NCBI GenBank assembly: GCA_964348615.1
Contig: CAYGDE010000024.1
Location: forward strand, 1-10,434
Direction of reading: 5' to 3'
Source of the DNA: DATIHT01 sp964348615
Lineage (GTDB): Bacteria > Patescibacteriota > Microgenomatia > Curtissbacterales > GWA2-41-24
DNA length: 10,434 nucleotides
The notes under the pieces are model-generated. The model was not told the DNA's origin. It saw only the letters and a list, made by a program, of their open reading frames with translations, and did not search any database. Of the stretch, positions 6,321-10,434 are shown one piece after another. Numbering within the stretch: position 1 is the stretch's first letter; each line of letters starts with the position of its first letter. The translations under genes and the position numbers were made by a program.

Positions 6321-7628
6321 TCAATTCCCTTCGCCTTCCATTCTATATCCTCTCGTCTTTACTGTAACCACTTGATATTTACTCGCCTGCAGCTTTAACT
6401 TCGTTCTAAGCCTTGCCACTAGCTGGTCCACTGTCCAATCAGTAACCCCGGCATTATCGTCGCCCCAAACAGTTGTAATTATCTGTTCTCTCTCGCAAAT
6501 TTGGCCAATATTCGCAATAAGAAAGTTATAAAGTAAATTTTCCTTTTTGGTAAAATCTAAGGAACCATTTGGCTTTCCGCCTTCAACTCTTTGCTGTATA
6601 AAATACTCAAACAGTGGAGAAAAAATACAAAACACGCCATTCTTTTCCCCAATTATCCCCGTCTGCCACAAATAGTCACCTACCTTTTTGTCCGCTTCCG
6701 AAATCGATTGCTTTATCCCTTTTTTAAAAATAGTTGTCAAAATGCGCTGTTCTTCGGTATTCAAACTTTCCCAAATTTCTTCAGAAAGAAAATTAATTTT
6801 CTCGTTCTTCGCAATATTTTCAAACAAATCACCCTCGCGCTTTTCTTTTAAAATAGAAACAGCAATATGCAAGTACTTTACATGTCCGCCAACAAGTTCC
6901 AATAATTTATTCGAGATAGTATCGGAAAGAGAAAGATTATACTTTTTCTCGAACATATCAAAAACAACTCTCACGTCCCCATTGATTGCAGGTTTTACAT
7001 ACATAAGGTGAGAAAACCCAGACAATGATTTTTTGGAAAAAACTTCCGGTGATATATTATTCAAGGGACGAAAACTGGTAAAAACGTAAGCTAGCTGATG
7101 TCCACTAGAATCTCTCAAACCCTCCAAATTAGTATAAAACTCGCTGTTTATTGCATCTTTAATTCGGTCAAACCTCACAAAAAACAAAGTTGGTAAAATG
7201 CCCGCTGCCACTACCAAACCTACGCTCTTCCTCAAAGAATCAATCGTGGAAAACAAATCCGCAGATTTTGAACTCGCCTCAAAAAGCTTGGTAATTTGAG
7301 CCTTCGATGAAACATCTAAGCCCGATGCCTCCACACTATCAACCAATCTGGAAAACACTAAATTCCAGAAAGAAGCAATATCCCGAGCGACCAAATCATT
7401 AAGGTCTACGTGAACAAACATGTGCTTCTCGTCATGATTAATATAAGTGGGAATAATATGGTCTTGATAAAGAAAAAATCGCAAAAAATTGCGAATTCCA
7501 ACATGCAGCATACCAACCAGCTCTACGTTATGCCGCAGGCGAACGTGCTCGCCCAGCACCTTTGCTTCTGTTGCACGAAAAGTAACAGGATATACTTTTT
7601 CGGAAAACTGCGTATCCATCTCTTGCAA
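6321..7628 (-). CDS. Regulator with degenerate STAND/AAA-type ATPase domain and C-terminal OmpR/PhoB-type winged helix
   Basis: Probably a cytoplasmic DNA-binding regulator. The C-terminal ~80 residues (about 355-432) form an OmpR/PhoB winged helix: LDFTKKENLLYNFL, then REQIITTVWG, WTVDQLVARLRTKL and the terminal VVTVKTRGYRM. The N-terminal ~300 residues resemble a STAND-like P-loop ATPase: ELVGMLHVGIRNFLRFFL (36-53) sits where GxxxxGKT/S is expected but the lysine is replaced (G44-I45-R46), LFFVRFDRI (148-156) is a weak Walker B, and YVFTSFRPL (181-189) resembles a sensor strand. Nucleotide binding may be lost. There is no receiver domain. Two starts are possible: TTG at 7628 with GGAG 7 nt upstream, or ATG at 7619 (432 residues), which suits the predicted promoter better. 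It heads a three-gene group and faces the HAD gene across 144 bp. Confidence 0.85.
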   Translation of the reverse strand: MQEMDTQFSEKVYPVTFRATEAKVLGEHVRLRHNVELVGMLHVGIRNFLRFFLYQDHIIPTYINHDEKHMFVHVDLNDLVARDIASFWNLVFSRLVDSVEASGLDVSSKAQITKLFEASSKSADLFSTIDSLRKSVGLVVAAGILPTLFFVRFDRIKDAINSEFYTNLEGLRDSSGHQLAYVFTSFRPLNNISPEVFSKKSLSGFSHLMYVKPAINGDVRVVFDMFEKKYNLSLSDTISNKLLELVGGHVKYLHIAVSILKEKREGDLFENIAKNEKINFLSEEIWESLNTEEQRILTTIFKKGIKQSISEADKKVGDYLWQTGIIGEKNGVFCIFSPLFEYFIQQRVEGGKPNGSLDFTKKENLLYNFLIANIGQICEREQIITTVWGDDNAGVTDWTVDQLVARLRTKLKLQASKYQVVTVKTRGYRMEGEGN

Positions 7629-7629
7629 A

Positions 7630-7659
7630 ATGATACTCCGAATAACAAATTAGTGGCAA
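7630..7659 (-). promoter_or_regulatory. Putative promoter of the ATPase/winged-helix regulator
   Basis: On the minus strand TTGCCA (7659-7654, 5 of 6), an 18-bp spacer, and TATCAT (7635-7630, 5 of 6). Transcription would begin near 7624-7622, giving a leader of a few bases before the ATG at 7619. If this promoter is the real one, the upstream TTG at 7628 cannot be the start. A GGAG at 7639-7636 is well spaced for that TTG, so the choice is open. Confidence 0.5.
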
Positions 7660-7694
7660 GTGGCTATATAGTAACCCTTGGTTTCGTGCCTAAC

Positions 7695-7727
7695 GTCAGG
7701 AAAATGTCAGGATAATGTGGCTAAAAT
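7695..7727. promoter_or_regulatory. Tandem 11-bp direct repeats, candidate operator for the OmpR-type regulator
   Basis: Three adjoining 11-bp units: GTCAGGAAAAT (7695-7705), GTCAGGATAAT (7706-7716, one change) and a weaker GTGGCTAAAAT (7717-7727, 7 of 11 to the first). OmpR/PhoB-family winged helices bind tandem direct repeats with about 11-bp spacing and an A/T-rich half, as in the PhoB box. The block lies between the divergent regulator and HAD genes, so it could serve either or both. Confidence 0.5.
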
Positions 7728-7748
7728 CTCAAGCTAAATACCCATGCT

Positions 7749-7767
7749 TACTGTAATATTCACAGTA
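7749..7767. promoter_or_regulatory. 19-bp inverted repeat just upstream of the HAD gene
   Basis: TACTGT (7749-7754) and ACAGTA (7762-7767) are perfect inverted arms around AATATTC. The block ends 5 nt before the ATG at 7773, where an operator or a -10 region would lie (TAATAT at 7754-7759 is a weak -10 candidate). It could equally be a chance AT-rich palindrome. Confidence 0.35.
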
Positions 7768-7772
7768 TCAAT

Positions 7773-8888
7773 ATGGCAGAACGAACTGCGTCATTGACCG
7801 GCGAACAGCTCCCACAAGGAGCTGCTTTTCATATAGGGAAAGTTTACCCAAATGGCAACGAAGCAGATAGCCATATGGGTGATTTACGAGACCATCACCA
7901 TCTGACAAGAGTTTGGCTCATAAACCACGGTTTTTATAACTCCAGACCACATATCGACACGTACTTTACAGTTGGCCCAACAATTGACACTCCTCCACAT
8001 ATTTTAGAAGCCATACAAAAAGCAAGTAGTCTTAAAGCAGGTCTAGAACAATTTAGCAAAAGCAATGAATTTCCTTCTGAGGTTTCTCTACGTATGTCAA
8101 GACTTCAAGAAGAGGCTGATGCCCAAACAGAAGGCATGAGTCTTGAGGTTAAAACCGCAGCAAGGTTAGCAAAATTCGATGGTGTTCAAGTTGCCTCAGA
8201 CCATGATGGTACTTGGTCTCAACTTGATGGAAGAATCGAAATCGGGCATACTGGAATAAGCTACAAACCTGAAGAAAATTACTTGCCAGACCTCATCCCC
8301 ACAAGTGAACATGCGGAAGAGCTTTTAAGAACCTATGGTCGTGAATATTTCCCAGAAATTTATGCCACTACCTGGGCACCCTACTTAAAAGACCCGCAAG
8401 GTCGTTATATGTTTAAACAGGCAGGTCTTCACGTACCTCTAAGACCTGGTGCAAAAGAATTAATGGACTACTTTGGTGATCAAGAAATGAAAGTTGCCTT
8501 TGTAAGCCAAAACTTTACACCAGTGCTTGAAGGAGTTGTAAAACAAATTGGCTCAGAAACTGAAGTGGAAATTAGAGCCATCGATTCGGACAACATTGAC
8601 ACACTCGACAAAAGTGCTGTTTTGCATAATTTGGCCAAACAATCACCAACGCGTGCAATAGTCTTTATGGGAGACGGAGAAACGGATTACAGAATTGAAC
8701 AAGCGTACAGAATGGGCATAATCAGCGCAATTTTTGCTCTTGAAGGTGATGGTTTTGACAAAACTCTCACCGAACACAACATTCCCCACTTTACGTTTAG
8801 CGATTTACATGATGTTCGTGTAAAATTAGAAGAAGTAACAACCCTTGCCAAACAAATAAAAGCTGGAAATGCAATCGCCTCAGTCTAA
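7773..8888 (+). CDS. HAD-superfamily hydrolase (phosphatase-like) with unexplained N-terminal region
   Basis: Predicted phosphohydrolase, substrate unknown. The HAD core occupies about residues 138-355 of 371: motif I SDHDGTWS (nucleophile D143 and acid/base D145), motif II VAFVSQN (S245), motif III lysine K280 (DKSAVLHNLA), and motif IV MGDGETDYRIEQ (D301, D305). About 60 residues after motif I (SYKPEENY to WAPYLKD) form a cap-like insertion. The first ~135 residues, with HIGKVYPNGNEADSH, a DHHHL cluster and SRPHIDTYFTVGP, are not explained by the HAD fold and I do not recognise them. The gene faces the regulator and is the first of an operon: the kinase gene overlaps its 3' end by 20 bp, which suggests a sugar-phosphate substrate. 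There is no good Shine-Dalgarno at the ATG. Confidence 0.85.
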   Translation: MAERTASLTGEQLPQGAAFHIGKVYPNGNEADSHMGDLRDHHHLTRVWLINHGFYNSRPHIDTYFTVGPTIDTPPHILEAIQKASSLKAGLEQFSKSNEFPSEVSLRMSRLQEEADAQTEGMSLEVKTAARLAKFDGVQVASDHDGTWSQLDGRIEIGHTGISYKPEENYLPDLIPTSEHAEELLRTYGREYFPEIYATTWAPYLKDPQGRYMFKQAGLHVPLRPGAKELMDYFGDQEMKVAFVSQNFTPVLEGVVKQIGSETEVEIRAIDSDNIDTLDKSAVLHNLAKQSPTRAIVFMGDGETDYRIEQAYRMGIISAIFALEGDGFDKTLTEHNIPHFTFSDLHDVRVKLEEVTTLAKQIKAGNAIASV

Positions 8889-9819
8889 AATCGTCTGCTT
8901 CGGTGAACTCTTAATCGACATGATCTCCACAACAACTGGAGATCTTATTGAATCTGAAGAGTTCTTAAAAAAATTTGGCGGGGCACCTGCAAATACCGCC
9001 TCTGGTCTTGCAAAACTCGGCACTCCAGTTTCTTTTATAGGCAAAGTTGGTAAAGACCCATTTGGCCGTTTTTTAAAAAAAGAGCTCGAAAAAAATCATG
9101 TCGAAACGAGTTCTCTTATCCTTTCGCAAAACCAAAAAACAACATTAGCTTTTGTCTCTCAAACTAAAACTGGCGGTAGAGACTTTTATTTTTACAAAGG
9201 CGCACACGATCAAATAACCACGGAAGAAGTAGACTTACCGCAAAATACTGCAATCTTCCACTTTGGAAGTCTTACGCAAACAAATCCAAAAGCATTCGCA
9301 GCTACCGAGAAATTAATAAAAACTGCAAGAAAATGCAAAGCTACTGTTTCCTACGACCCGAATCTTAGAAAAAACCTATGGGAAGATTTAGAAAAAGCAA
9401 AAGAAATTATGCTAAAAACTGCAAAAGCCGTAGACATTTTCAAAATCAGTGAGGACGAAGCCAAATTTCTCACCGGATCAAAAGACCCAAAAACTGCTGC
9501 CCAAAAATTATTTACCCCTAATCTGGAGGCTTTATTTATAACACTCGGATCAAAAGGCTGTTTTTACAAAACCAAAAAATTTGAAGGCCAACTCTCCACC
9601 ATCAAGGTATTTGTTATCGACACTACCGGAGCAGGTGACGCTTTCAATGCTGGTTATTTAAATGGCATTTATAAAACTGGCAAAAAAGTTTCTGCAATGT
9701 CAAAAGACCAACTGGAAACCATACTAAAAACGGCAAATATCATTGCATCCTTGACTACAACGAAAAAGGGTGCAGTCACCGCATTCCCTACTCTGGAAGA
9801 GATTAATAAATATCTATGA
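8869..9819 (+). CDS. PfkB-family carbohydrate kinase, fructokinase-like
   Basis: Likely phosphorylates a free sugar such as fructose using ATP, in the cytoplasm. The 316-residue length is normal for the ribokinase/PfkB family. Visible features are the N-terminal strand and substrate-binding start (IVCFGELLIDMI), the first signature KFGGAPANTASGLAKLG (35-51), GKVGKDPFG (58-66), SYDPNLRKNLW (161-171, typical of fructokinases), KISEDEAKFLTG (192-203), the ATP-site ITLGSKG (224-230), and the second signature DTTGAGDAFNAGYL (251-264) with D257 as catalytic base. The GELLID start and DPNLR favour fructokinase over ribokinase or adenosine kinase, but 2-keto-3-deoxygluconate kinase cannot be excluded. 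The start overlaps the HAD gene by 20 bp and the stop overlaps the cupin gene by 4 bp, so the three are co-expressed. Confidence 0.93.
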   Translation: MQSPQSKIVCFGELLIDMISTTTGDLIESEEFLKKFGGAPANTASGLAKLGTPVSFIGKVGKDPFGRFLKKELEKNHVETSSLILSQNQKTTLAFVSQTKTGGRDFYFYKGAHDQITTEEVDLPQNTAIFHFGSLTQTNPKAFAATEKLIKTARKCKATVSYDPNLRKNLWEDLEKAKEIMLKTAKAVDIFKISEDEAKFLTGSKDPKTAAQKLFTPNLEALFITLGSKGCFYKTKKFEGQLSTIKVFVIDTTGAGDAFNAGYLNGIYKTGKKVSAMSKDQLETILKTANIIASLTTTKKGAVTAFPTLEEINKYL

Positions 9820-10337
9820 AATATTATTTAGACGATAAAGTATTTAAAACGAAAACAGACTTCCAGAATTTTTTACAGTTCACAATTGAAAAGTATAATA
9901 AAGAAAACAAAAAATCTCCAAAAACTAAACTTTTTGACAAAGAAATAAAACATATCAAAAATAAAACTCCTCTTACAGAACAAACTCCTTGGGGTGGCGT
10001 ATCGCTTAAGAAGGTAGATGTTACAAAAGATTTTATTCAAAAACTCTTAGTGGTTCAAAAATACGGAATACTTGGTTTTGAAATCCACAAAAAAAAGTTA
10101 GAGAAGTTAATAATTTTAGAAGGATCTTGTTTGATTTTGTATTCAAACCATAAATCAAAAAATTGGAAAATCGGCAAAATTTCTACCAAGATGGCATCAG
10201 TGGGAGATCAATTTGAATTTCAACCATACGACGAACACGGAATAATTGCTTTTTCAAATTGCGTAATTGAAGAAACATCTACAAACCATCTTGATGATCT
10301 GACTTACATTTTTAAAGCAGATCAAGTATCCTCTTAG
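9816..10337 (+). CDS. Small cupin-fold protein, possibly sugar-phosphate isomerase-like
   Basis: The 173-residue protein has a lysine-rich, probably helical N-terminal part (1-55), then a single cupin domain (about 75-165). Cupin motif 1 is recognisable from GFEIHKKKLEKLIILEG (H91, E96, G103) and motif 2 from GDQFEFQPYDEHGIIAFSN (G130, P137, H141, N148), followed by EETSTNHLDDL, as in mannose-6-phosphate isomerase-type and related cupins. H91, E96 and H141 could bind a metal, though the second motif 1 histidine is missing. The start overlaps the kinase stop by 4 bp (ATGA). Position next to a sugar kinase makes a sugar(-phosphate) isomerase plausible, but a non-enzymatic sugar-binding cupin would look the same. 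Confidence 0.82.
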   Translation: MKYYLDDKVFKTKTDFQNFLQFTIEKYNKENKKSPKTKLFDKEIKHIKNKTPLTEQTPWGGVSLKKVDVTKDFIQKLLVVQKYGILGFEIHKKKLEKLIILEGSCLILYSNHKSKNWKIGKISTKMASVGDQFEFQPYDEHGIIAFSNCVIEETSTNHLDDLTYIFKADQVSS

Positions 10338-10341
10338 GTTA

Positions 10342-10434
10342 ATGGACACCAAAACCCTCAAAAATGTTCAAGCAAATTTCTTAAAAGAACTAAAAGACGC
10401 CGATGCTGGCAAAAGAACTAGCCTTGCTTATATC
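10342..10434 (+). CDS. 5' end of an unidentified gene, cut by window end
   Basis: An ATG 4 nt after the cupin stop opens a frame that runs without a stop to the last base of the window (31 codons, MDTKTLKNVQANFLKELKDA to TSLAYI). AGG within TTAGGTTA lies just upstream as a weak ribosome binding site. The sequence starts with a charged helix. It is too short to assign a family. Spacing and direction make it the probable fourth gene of the HAD-kinase-cupin operon. Confidence 0.65.
   Translation, partial: MDTKTLKNVQANFLKELKDADAGKRTSLAYI

Noticed and set aside
1..10434. Alternative genetic code (TGA as glycine) as in Gracilibacteria/SR1
   Set aside because: TGA terminates ruvC, the GNAT gene and the regulator at the expected family lengths.
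1..10434. tRNA, rRNA, CRISPR array or insertion sequence
   Set aside because: Nearly all of the window is coding, the short intergenic spaces show no cloverleaf or spaced repeat array, and no transposase-like protein is present.

Overview
The window looks like a metagenome-assembled fragment from a Candidate Phyla Radiation (Patescibacteria) bacterium, most probably near Microgenomates. This is an inference from low-GC coding sequence, very tight gene packing (overlaps of 4-20 bp, no gene-free stretch over 300 bp), near absence of strong Shine-Dalgarno sequences, several promoters placed so that the transcript would begin at or within a few bases of the start codon, and a 100-N scaffold gap. 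TGA acts as a normal stop (for example in ruvC and the GNAT gene), so the code is standard, not the Gracilibacteria/SR1 variant.

Left half, minus strand, 4576 down to 147: a five-gene operon. The first three genes encode a split ATP-citrate lyase: a beta/ATP-grasp subunit (broken in this assembly by the gap), an alpha subunit with the phospho-histidine loop, and a separate citrate-synthase-like citryl-CoA lyase. This three-protein layout matches the CcsA/CcsB/Ccl system known from Aquificales more than the two-subunit AclA/AclB enzyme. Together they would cleave citrate, with ATP and CoA, to acetyl-CoA and oxaloacetate. ruvC (Holliday junction resolvase) and a multi-pass membrane protein of unknown function follow. 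The 100-N gap is an assembly artefact: the same 55 bases flank both sides, and collapsing them restores one in-frame 406-residue beta subunit.

Middle: a GNAT acetyltransferase gene (plus strand) starts 30 bp from the citrate-lyase operon. The gap between the two start codons holds a palindrome whose arms each contain a -10-like TAGAAT, one for each direction. The GNAT gene runs tail-to-tail into a minus-strand group of three genes (7628 down to 5016). That group is a regulator combining a degenerate STAND/AAA-type ATPase domain with a C-terminal OmpR/PhoB-type winged helix, followed by two unrecognised proteins of 161 and 263 residues.

Right part, plus strand from 7773: a HAD-family phosphatase with an unexplained N-terminal region, a PfkB-family sugar kinase (fructokinase-like), a small cupin protein, and the first 31 codons of another gene cut by the window end. 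These genes overlap or nearly touch and look like one sugar-phosphate operon. The divergent intergenic region between regulator and HAD gene carries a tandem 11-bp direct repeat of the sort OmpR/PhoB-family winged helices bind, and a separate 19-bp inverted repeat beside the HAD start. The regulator may therefore control this intergenic region.
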